From Eleusine coracana subsp. coracana (taxonomy: Eukaryota; Streptophyta; Magnoliopsida; Poales; Poaceae): 64,000 bases of DNA. The stretch is taken from assembly GCA_032690845.1 (NCBI GenBank), contig CM064422.1, positions 3,782,001 to 3,846,000 on the forward strand, written 5' to 3'. This document shows positions 55,621-64,000 of this stretch, piece after piece (position 1 is the first letter of the stretch; every line of letters begins with the position of its first letter). The notes beneath the pieces are model-generated. The model made no database searches. It was not told where the DNA came from and was given only the letters and a program-made list of their open reading frames with translations. The position numbers and the translations under genes are program-made.

Positions 55621-57960
55621 GCTAGGACCTGATGAAATTTCGAGCGCTGCGGCCGATCTCTAATCCTATCTCCATGATTTTTTTTTCTGGGATTTTACGG
55701 CGTCTATATATGTCGCTGTCAGTTTTCGATTCAGGAGTTGTCTGCTCTGCTGCTTCGTTTTTTTCTTCGAGAGTCTGCCTAGGCACGTTCTTCATTAAGA
55801 GAAAGAAAACGACAGACAAAACAAAATACAACAGGTTCGAGCACCTTGTGCTCAACGCAACCCGTTACAGTTCTGAAGAACGCACGCCAGTTAATGGCGA
55901 AGCTAGCGATGTGAGAACCCGAGAGTGCGATCGAGTGCACATGGCTGTTTCTACATATTGCACATATGGTGAAAATGAGATGCTATCAACTGAAATTTCG
56001 TTTTTCCCTGGTGCCGGTGCACTCGGGCAGGCCAATTAATAATGTAGCTGCGTTAATGAGTAATGACAGTCTTATTGTCGTGAATAATGCGCGAGCGCTC
56101 TAGTTTCTTTTCACGACCTCAGGCCATATTTTCATTTCCTTGTGAAATGGTCACGTAGGAATGAAATGCATAGGATTCTCCCCATTGGCCATTGGATTCC
56201 TTACGTTCCCAAAAGCCCCAAAGGTAAGTTCTTACAAAGTGAAATCCCATAACATTCCTATGTAATTCCTCCAATCCATAGGGGATCTAGACTTGCAGTT
56301 CTTGGTAGAACAAGTGTTCCTGGTGCTGTTCATTCCAAAGCATAGGCTGCAGGAGACGCACCTTTTTGTGGAACTACGAATATGGAACTGTGAAAAGGGA
56401 TTCAACAGTCAAGTGCAGCTGATTGGATGATATATATGATGTTGATTTATGAGGGCAGTCCATCAAGGACATGCACCTTTGAGAGATTGTTTGGCATTTA
56501 TTGTTCATTTGTCCTATGTGTACGACCAGTAAATCTTAAACCAACGCTAAATTAGTTCTTAAGAAAAAACACTAAGGGCTCTAGCATGTTATCCCGTGGG
56601 TTTGCACATGCTAGTAATTTAGAAGAATATTTTTTTATAAACATAAATGTTATGACTAAGTGATTTCTCATACAACACGCTACATATTTTTGTTTATTAT
56701 TTTTACATCATTTATGATACATTTTTTTAAAACATATATTGTTTAATAAAATAAAGTATCATTGACACAGTTGTCTTTCCTCCATCTCCTCCCAAAGTAA
56801 GAAATTTACATGGTTGATATTCCAATGGAATTTGGATAGTCTTTTTTTAATACGTCCCTTTTGACAGTCTAATTAGCTAATAATTATTACTCAATAGCCT
56901 CTACAATAGTCCATGATTTTTTTCTGGGATTTTACGGCATCTATGCCACCGTCAGTTTTGGATTCATGGACTGGTCTGCTCTGCTGTTTTCGTTCACCGA
57001 GCGCCACTCTCCAGCCATGGGCATGTGACATACCGCGGACGCCTGAAAGCCACAAGCTCGAGCGCGGGGCCGCCGTAAACAGAGAGCGCGCGTGCTGACA
57101 TACCGCAATTCCGCAAGTAACATTTTAATTAATAATTATTATGTTCACTAGCCTTACATTACTGCGCTCCGAGCTTGAAGGACTGCTGGCGCTGCTGTTC
57201 GTCTTGTGTTCACCCTGATGAGCGTCTCATACGAAACAAGCTTAGTGATGGACAGGCACATCATTATCCACACATGCAGGTGCATGAACAGAGGCTTTTA
57301 GGCTGTGTTAATGACAATCTAATTGTCGTCAACAACGCGCCAACGCGTCCTCGTTGCTTGTGAGGATTGTTTCCATGAGCTCAGACCTTGTTTTCTTGTG
57401 AAATGGCCTCCTAGCATTGGGTTCCATAGGATTTTACCCTTTGCATTCCTTTGTTCCAAAAAGATTTGAAAGAAAAAAATCATTATACAGTAGAATCCTA
57501 CAAAAATCCTGCAAATAAGTTAGTCCAAATGAGACCTAAATTGACTCTTCTTGCCAGAACAAGTATTTCTGATGCCGCTCATTCCGAAGCATAGGCTGCA
57601 ACAAGATACACATTTTTTAAGTGGAACTATATGGAAAGGCGATTCCACCGGCCCAGTGCAGATGACTGATATATATGATGTTGATCTAAGAGGGCGCAGG
57701 CCATCAAGGGCATGTACCCTTCAGAGTTTTTTTGGCATTTATTCTTCATATGTTCTATGTGTACGATCGACAATTTTAAATCAATACTAAATTAATTCTT
57801 CAGGAAAAAACATTAAGGGCTCTCCTTAATTAACCAGTGGGTTTACACCGGTCAGTAATTTGAATAATTGATTTCTCATACAACATCATATATAATACAT
57901 TTTTCAAAATAATTCTTTTTGTAAAAAAAAGATAAGTATGATTGTTGGCAAAGTTCTCTT
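55621..57960 (+). repeat. Repeated T/U/V modules, degenerate, no gene
   Basis: T blocks near 55680 and 56910-57090 (GGGATTTTACGGC..TCATGGACTGGTCTGCTCTG). U-like CACTAGCCTTACATTACTG near 57146. V at 56300-56570 and 57540-57820; the latter is open for 79 codons with FLMPLIPKHRLQQ and DIYDVDLRG. Confidence 0.55.
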
Positions 57961-57982
57961 TCCCTCCATATCTTCCCAATTA

Positions 57983-58216
57983 CTCCATCCGTTTTAAAAT
58001 TATTGTCATCATTGACTCTTTTTTACTACCTTTGATCACTCGTCTTACTCAAAAAAAATTAAAAATATAATGTATTTTCTTATGATTTATTTTATTACTA
58101 GATAAAATTTAAATATACCTTATAAATTTTCATATTTAAATAAATATATTAAATAAGATAAATGATCAAAGTTAATAAAAAAATTAATAGGGACAATAAT
58201 TTTGGAACAAAGGAAG
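57983..58216. mobile_element. Stowaway-like MITE
   Basis: 234 bp flanked by TA (57981-57982 and 58217-58218). Termini CTCCATCCGTTTTAAAAT and inverted CTTCCTTTGTTCCAAAAT. Very AT-rich, no coding. Confidence 0.82.
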
Positions 58217-58599
58217 TAAGTGGTTGGTATCCCTTTGCACGATAGTCTAATAATTAATATTAGCATGTCATTTACTAATATATTTTCAGAACTATGTAAT
58301 TTCATTTATGGTTATATTTAATAACAATGGCAAACTAACTTATTTGCAGTATTATAGAGGCATATTTGGTTTATATACCCAAACAAAAAGGGCACGCTTT
58401 TCATGTCATTGAGATATATGAAACGTGCGGTAACTCTTTAATCTTACCAATGATCAAATTTTTTGTGTCTGCTTATTACTCCTCTAAGGGTCGGCACGTT
58501 GAGTTCCACGACCTTCAACATCTTGAGTTGCATGGAAAGCAAGCAGTCGTAAGCAAGATCGATTTTTGTCCCGTTTTCATGCTTTTCCTGAAATTTCGA

Positions 58600-59960
58600 A
58601 CGCTGCTGCCGATCTCTTCTAGTCCCTGTCTCCATGATTTTTTTTTTCTGGGATATTACGGCGTCCATGCCGCCGTCAGTTTCCGATTCATGGACTGGTC
58701 TGCTCTGCTGTTTCGTTCACCTACCAACGCCGGCTCGCGCCGGACACCCTTGCGCGCAGGGCCGCTGCGAGCAGAGAGCGCGCCATGCCCGCACCCGGAC
58801 GAAACCTTGAACCGCGCTTCTTCGAGAAACCTTGAACCGCGCTTCTTCGAGTTTAACGTGACCGTACTTTATTTGCCCGACGGCACCAGGCAGGATACCC
58901 GGCCGGTACTTCCAAGTTCTGATGCCCCGTTCCTGGCAGCAGACCAGGGCCTGCAGACTTGGCGCGCCATGGACTGCATCACACTGGAACATTTCATATT
59001 ATGTGTATGAAGGATGGGGCGCGCACAACTCTACAAGTAATAGTAACTTCTTTAACAATTATTCTATCTTCACGAGCCTTACATTACTGTGTTGTCAGCT
59101 TGAAGGGCTGTTGATGCTGTTGTTCGTCTGCGCTAGTTGTTTGCCGGCTAAAGTCCCATTGAACTTCGAAGTTCGAGATTTGTTTCCAACTCCGTAGTGC
59201 TTGCTAGCTGTGATACGATTCTTTCACCTGAAACCGTTTATAATCTCTTGATAATGCATTCAAGCATGCGTGCTAACGATACCAAGCTAGAACAACAAAG
59301 GCTGTTCTTGTTTCTGGTTTGCCATTACAGAGATGCGCCTGTCCTTACGCACGTCACCTGATGGTTCACTCGTCGTGGCGATTTCGTGTCTTCCGAACAG
59401 ATGTATCCCATTCGCACTAAACCAAGCAGCGAACTGCTATAATGCGCGTTGACAGTGGTCACTCGTCGCCCCTTGAAGCATCAAGGCACTTGCTTGGGAC
59501 ACAGCACTACAAACAACGCATGTCGGCCTGGAGCTCAGCCATCTGATTACGGTCGCTCTGCTTGTGCTGATGGCTCGACATTTGATTACAGCAATGAGAG
59601 AGCACGAGGAGCTCAGGAACCATGCCGGGAAGTGTCTAGGCATCCGTTAGGTCGGGCTTCTGTTGTCCATCCGACCACTAAATTGGCTCTTCTTGCCAGA
59701 TCAAGTGTTCCTGATACCTCTCATTCCGAGGTGTAGGCTGCAGGAGACACACTTTTGTGGTAAAACCATGGAACTATGGAAAAAGAGGATTCAGGATCAA
59801 ATGATATATATGAAGTTTATTTAAGAGGGAAGGAAGTCCGTCAAGGGCATATGTACGTTTCAGAGGCTGTGTTGCGTTTATTGTTCATTTGTCCTATGTA
59901 TAGATCCAACAAATATTAATTCTTAAAATAAATAAATTAATAAATTAAGGGCTCTCCTCA
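58600..59960 (+). repeat. Repeated T/U/V modules, further copy
   Basis: T at 58610-58870, with CTTGAACCGCGCTTCTTCGA duplicated in tandem (near 58805 and 58830). U at 59070-59650 (GAGCTCAGGAACCATGCCG), V at 59680-59950. A plus frame from 58366 covers some of this region but has no recognisable domain. Confidence 0.6.
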
Positions 59961-60042
59961 GTTATAATAATACACTAAAACGTTAATCTGTGTCTTCACG
60001 AGCTACCCCGTAATTTAGAAAAATATTTCGTTTTATAACATA

Positions 60043-60176
60043 AAGGGCCTAAGCTTGCTGTTCTTCTTCTCCATGTTTTCATGGTCACGGTGATTAGTTC
60101 ATCTGCACACGGTTTTGAAGAGCACAGAGCATGTGACTACCTTGAAAGCCTTGTCCCTAATGTCTATGGAGCATAA
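60043..60176 (+). pseudogene. Small secreted protein relic (start codon lost)
   Basis: Same AAAGGGCC start block, then KLAVLLL..VTVISSSAHG-like sequence with frameshift near 60108, a HRACDYLESLVP segment and a stop at about 60176. The signal peptide and its cleavage site are readable; the C-terminal tail is absent. Confidence 0.6.
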
Positions 60177-61200
60177 CTAAATCCATATGTGATATACTTT
60201 AATCGAATTGCATTGCTGCCTACAAGTGTACAGGGCATGACAACCGTACCGTTGGCGTGTTCTGGTATTTTTCTTGGATTAGGATTTTTGGGCGTCTTTG
60301 ATGTCGTCGGGAATTGTGGATCGCTAGGTGGCCGCGTTTGGTTCATCGATTGCCATGGCGGATGCAATGTTGGGCGCTGTGTCACTCAAGGATGCTGTAT
60401 GTGCCATCTTAGGCTTCCTCCTCGTCGCATCATGGTTGTGCGCTTACTCGCCAGGCACGACACGCCGACGCCGAGTGGAGTCCCTTGGCGCGCTCTACGT
60501 GGCGCGGCAAGGTTGATGGGCTGATCGTAGTATGCAGAAGCAGAAGTTTTTTATTTTCTTCCGGAATTGCTCGGTGAACAAGAAACTTCTTGCACGCCAC
60601 CAGTGTGTTTCTTCCTCTGTCCTGACCTGTGCGTAACACCTTGCCCTTGCACTTGCCCGGAATCAACCTTGAACCACACTGCTTCTTCGAACTCGGCCTA
60701 TCCTGGGAAGTAAGGCGTACACGGCGGCAACGGCAACGGACTTACGGACAAGGGCGGCGGGACAGCAGCTTGATCCGACGGTGGACAAGTGAAGACGACA
60801 TGCAACGCGTGATTTTGTTCAAATACACCTTTGAGAGATTGTGTTGCATTCATTATTGTTCAATAGTTCTATGTATATGTCCAGCAAATTTTAATCTACA
60901 TCAAGACTAAATTAATTGTCAATAAAATAATTAAAGCTTCTTTTTCTTTTGAGTTTTAATACACTAGACTCTAATTAATAAATATAAGAAAAAATTATGT
61001 TAAATACACTACAACTACTACATATTTTCGTGTACCTCATATATAAATGTAATAGTACAATTTATATTATAGACTAAAAAAATACATGTCAGTTTTTTAA
61101 TGTACATCAAGTACCTATAACTCCGTCTATAAGTATCGTATGTCTCTAATTTAAAGGACAAGTCGTGGCTTTGTTGTTAGGTAAATCGAGCCCCTTATTA
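60177..61200. other. No gene identified; remnants of T and V modules and W
   Basis: It has TTGAACCACACTGCTTCTTC near 60669, a V remnant 60800-60930, and module W (60950-61010), the empty site of the 3.6-kb TIR insertion at 41469-45073. A 60-111-codon plus frame at 60189-60524 has hydrophobic runs but no family is recognisable. Confidence 0.45.
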
Positions 61201-61232
61201 GGAAAGTACCACCAACTTCAGATATAGAAAAA

Positions 61233-61316
61233 ATGACCAAGCTTGCTGCTCTTCTTCTTTGCACTTTTACCATCACCGTGATTAGCTTATGCGCACACGG
61301 CGCCTGCACAGATTAA
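61233..61316 (+). pseudogene. Small secreted protein relic (signal peptide only)
   Basis: 27 codons: MTKLAALLLCTFTITVIS then LCAHGACTD and stop. The signal peptide is intact, and the reading frame ends two residues after the AHGA cleavage region where unrelated sequence begins. Upstream sequence matches the start of the relic at 45309. Confidence 0.7.
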
Positions 61317-61319
61317 TTG

Positions 61320-62780
61320 ATTCGATCAATTTTTTTATAACTGGTTGAATGGCTGGGACATTTTATGCTGACAAGAATTTTTTTATGAGATTGATATACA
61401 TGACATCTCCAATAACTTCGCATCAATAAGTGTTAGAAGAAACTAAGATAACATGTATAAATATTTCTATAATAATATTTTATTTAAATATGCTATTTGT
61501 TTTACTAATATTAACATTCTTTATAAGTAAGTAAATTTAATTTTTTTATGTAGGAGGAGCTCCGACTTTTGAATTCGCCTTGGGTCACTAAATCACAGGA
61601 CGGGCCCTGATTTTAGAGAGCCTGTGCCGTCAAAATCGGGTATTTTGAATGTCAGGCATGTCGGTGTTTCATTTACCAACCACAACCGTCTGTTGTACTT
61701 GTATGTTCTGTTCTCCGCCTACTCTTTGATCTCATGAACGCTTCTGGGATTTTATTACGACACATGTGCCACCACTAAACATGGATTATGCACTGGTTTT
61801 CTTTACTCTGTGACTGCAGGCAAGGCTGGCATGGGCGGCAGCTGCACGGTCGCTGCAGCGGGCACGGCAGGCATTAGCTCTGACGTTGGCAAGGTCGCCA
61901 TGGCTCATGGGCGCCGCCACCCCTGTTTCTGCCAAGCGGCATCCGGCAAGCCGCGTAGCAGGTGTTGCGAGGCCGCGAGCAGTCTGCACGCCATGATCAC
62001 GGCCATCAGAGAATCACCGATACGCGCAGGAGGCCGCCGTACCGTATCTGATATGGCCCGATATGATATGACCATACTCCGATACTCTCTCTATAAATCC
62101 ACTATTTTGATTTGAAACTCACGTATCACTATATCGCCGTATCGTATCACCGTACCGGTATTCCCATATCGGTGATTCTTAGACGGCCATGAATAAGATT
62201 ATCCAGAGAATAAGACCTTACTACGCGATAGAAGCTGCTAGCCGTCCAGAGCGGCCAGGAGTCAATCAACTGTGGCGACATTCAGATTCAGGTGCCCTCC
62301 GCTGAGTGATCGATGACTGCCTTGTGTCAACCCATTTTCGCATTTCGGAGACGTAGCACACGCAGCATGTGATCGGCTGGACCAAGTTTGGGGGACAAAG
62401 GCATTAACAAATTTGAGCCAAAAAAAAAAAAAATCTTCTCCGTAAGTTTTCTAATTAGCTTTCTCTCAAATTAGTTTATCCTAATTTAACTTTCATAAGT
62501 AATTGAACTTAGTATTTGCAAGGTAAATAGGTTTAAATGACTTGGATATAATTGTGCAGTGCAGCGTGTAACTGCAATACATCAAGGAAGAAAAGTCATG
62601 AGACATAGAGACACACAATGACATAAACCGTGGACAAATAAATTCAAAAAAAAAACGTGGACAAATATTGAAACATACAAATGAGTGCAAACATATCAAT
62701 CGTTTGTTGGTGCAATGGAGTAGTACGTATCTACTACTACCTTTTATTATAGTTACTCTGCAAGGTAGATGATGCATGTA
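61320..62780. other. Intergenic, no supported gene
   Basis: 61657-61683 is an imperfect copy of the TCGGT..TTTCATT..ACC hairpin. 61800-62010 is GC-rich with no recognisable protein. 62040-62180 is dense in CCGTATC/CGATATC words. Confidence 0.45.
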
Positions 62781-62945
62781 TACGGATTTATAGCATATTT
62801 TTCTCTTTATTCAGGCATAGCTTGCAAAATATTTTGGAGGAACCATACATTTCTGAGAACATTCAACAAAGTTAAGACAAATCCATGTGAGAGATGAAGT
62901 ACTCATTTACAAGATGTTTGTCATTTATGGTTCGATATAGGAACC

Positions 62946-63176
62946 CTAGTCGTTGAAGTCAATCACATCTGTTGTGGTGGGTGCTTCCGCCGTCTCATCG
63001 TACAGGGTGTAGAAAGCAACAGGAGTTGCAGCATTAAGCTCCATAGGTAACAAGGTTTTAGCGATGTTCATACCCTCCATGCTCCCTAGAGTGCGGGCAC
63101 CATGTGCCGACGAGCTGACCAATGCAGTCACAACAAAAGTGAGTAGCAGGATCATGAGAGTGGCGAACTTGGCCAT
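62946..63176 (-). CDS. Small secreted protein, inverted family member 4, truncated by a stop
   Basis: 76 residues from the ATG at 63176. Signal peptide MAKFATLMILLLTFVVTALV with cleavage near SSAHG, then ARTLGSMEGMNIAKTL, PMELNAATPVAFYTLYDE and EAPTTTDVIDFND before TAG. The next codons on the same strand read GSYIEP and a second stop, so the TAG replaces the K of the NKGSY tail. Tyr of the DYN motif is also Phe. Both changes strike the family's most conserved end, so this copy is probably a recent pseudogene or has a different mature form. The TATA is TATAAATA on the minus strand (63288 to 63281). It lies opposite in orientation to copies 1-3. Confidence 0.75.
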   Translation of the reverse strand: MAKFATLMILLLTFVVTALVSSSAHGARTLGSMEGMNIAKTLLPMELNAATPVAFYTLYDETAEAPTTTDVIDFND

Positions 63177-64000
63177 TTTTGTGGTTTGTGATGGTAATTA
63201 ATGCTTTTGCGAACTGGCTTCTTTTACACAAGAGTAGTGGTTTGGAATAGCTTGTTGTTGGAAGCGAAGAAAATGTGTGATATTTATAGTTGGAGTCCAC
63301 ATAAGTAACTGATCCTTCATTAAGAGGAGGTGTAAAGTTAATCAATGTTTATAATAAATTAATATACAAGTACTTTGTGTTTACAGGGTGATGCACACTT
63401 AATATAACATTTCTAACTGTTGCAGGAATAATGGTGTCTTGATCTTATGAAATACTAGGAGTTATAATTTTGCTCTTGAAGCAGATAAACATCTAATTCT
63501 ATTAAATAAATTAAGTGTCCATGAAGTTACTCCTGATTACCGTTGCAATGAAGTTACTCCTGCCTTGAAGCAGTACTCCCTGTGCGCCTGCAGACTTGCC
63601 GCACCACGGAGCGTGCACGAATGACGGGAGCCTCAGCGACATCCGACGAGACGGGGGGTAGCCACCAGGGACGCGCGCTCTGAAGACAAGGCGTGGCGTG
63701 CCAACGAGGGAGGGCGGGGTGGTCGGTATTTCATTTACCGACCACCCCCGGAAGAAGTTTCTCTTTTTTTCCTTGTCTGTTCTAGCTCTCAACGCCTACA
63801 GACTTTTCAGACTCTTACTGCTGCTATCCACTACTCCCGTTTCGCATGAACTTTTCTGCTCCATTGCTCTGCTCTAGTTCCAGCGAGCCCAGCTGGCTTC
63901 GAACGTGCACTGAGCAAGCCGGCCAAGCAGTGGTGGAGTGGCGACTGGCGACGTTAACGTCAGAGGTGCAGTCGGCGAGAGTTCTATCTTCACAACGACC
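63177..64000. other. Upstream of peptide gene 4 and right edge, no other gene
   Basis: 63289-63600 is the minus-strand promoter side. 63600-64000 is GC-rich and contains the hairpin and module T-like words (CTGCTCTAGTTCC), with no recognisable protein. Confidence 0.45.
63719..63745. repeat. Perfect 10-bp-stem hairpin
   Basis: GTGGTCGGTA and its inverted copy around TTTCATT; see also 49465-49487. Confidence 0.85.

Noticed and set aside
58366..59010. 214-codon plus frame
   Set aside because: It crosses module T and a tandem repeat without recognisable domain, and other copies of the modules do not keep this frame.
1..64000. CRISPR arrays, operons or prokaryotic signals
   Set aside because: Nothing of the sort; all tandem repeats are eukaryotic microsatellites or transposon repeats.

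Overview
The window is nuclear DNA from a grass (Poaceae). The grounds are multi-exon genes with GC-rich coding exons in AT-rich surroundings, Tourist- and Stowaway-type MITEs, grass-style LTR retrotransposons, a plant tRNA-Val(AAC), a MIR160 hairpin and a phytochrome-interacting-factor gene with typical plant introns. I cannot name the species.

0-25 kb is mostly mobile DNA. It holds the 3' end of a decayed LINE (1-918), a long-TIR Mutator-like MITE, a Tourist MITE, and a TIR element (5184-11393) split by a non-coding LTR retrotransposon (5377-10462, TSD CTTCT). Three tandem copies of a 1.3-1.7 kb unit lie at 13.2-18.2 kb, with an older copy at 2.9-4.8 kb. A complete Ty1/copia element (18909-25410, TSD GTCGG) has near-identical LTRs, but its pol frame carries five stop codons.

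26-37 kb is the gene-bearing part. A minus-strand MIR160 precursor has both the miR160 guide (27052-27072) and its star strand (26958-26978). A hAT-like element (30874-31892) carries a piece of gypsy protease. tRNA-Val(AAC) is at 32580-32653. A seven-coding-exon bHLH gene of the PIF/PIL family (34674-36558, minus, 416 aa) has an N-terminal phytochrome-B-binding motif. MIR160 (an ARF-directed microRNA) and a PIF are both development regulators, but nothing in the sequence shows that they act together.

38-64 kb is a duplicated tract built around a family of very small secreted proteins. Three copies are intact (97-101 aa), one inverted copy is truncated by a stop, and at least five are relics. 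Each intact copy has a signal peptide, a variable acidic middle, an Asp-Tyr-Asn motif and a C-terminal NKGSYVGP tail, with a near-identical TATA promoter. The copies travel with shared downstream modules. Later insertions include a 3.6 kb TIR element whose empty site survives in another copy, two non-LTR retroposons, a possible Helitron end with an RNase H fragment, and Tourist and Stowaway MITEs. I do not recognise this peptide family, and it is the best candidate here for something undescribed.
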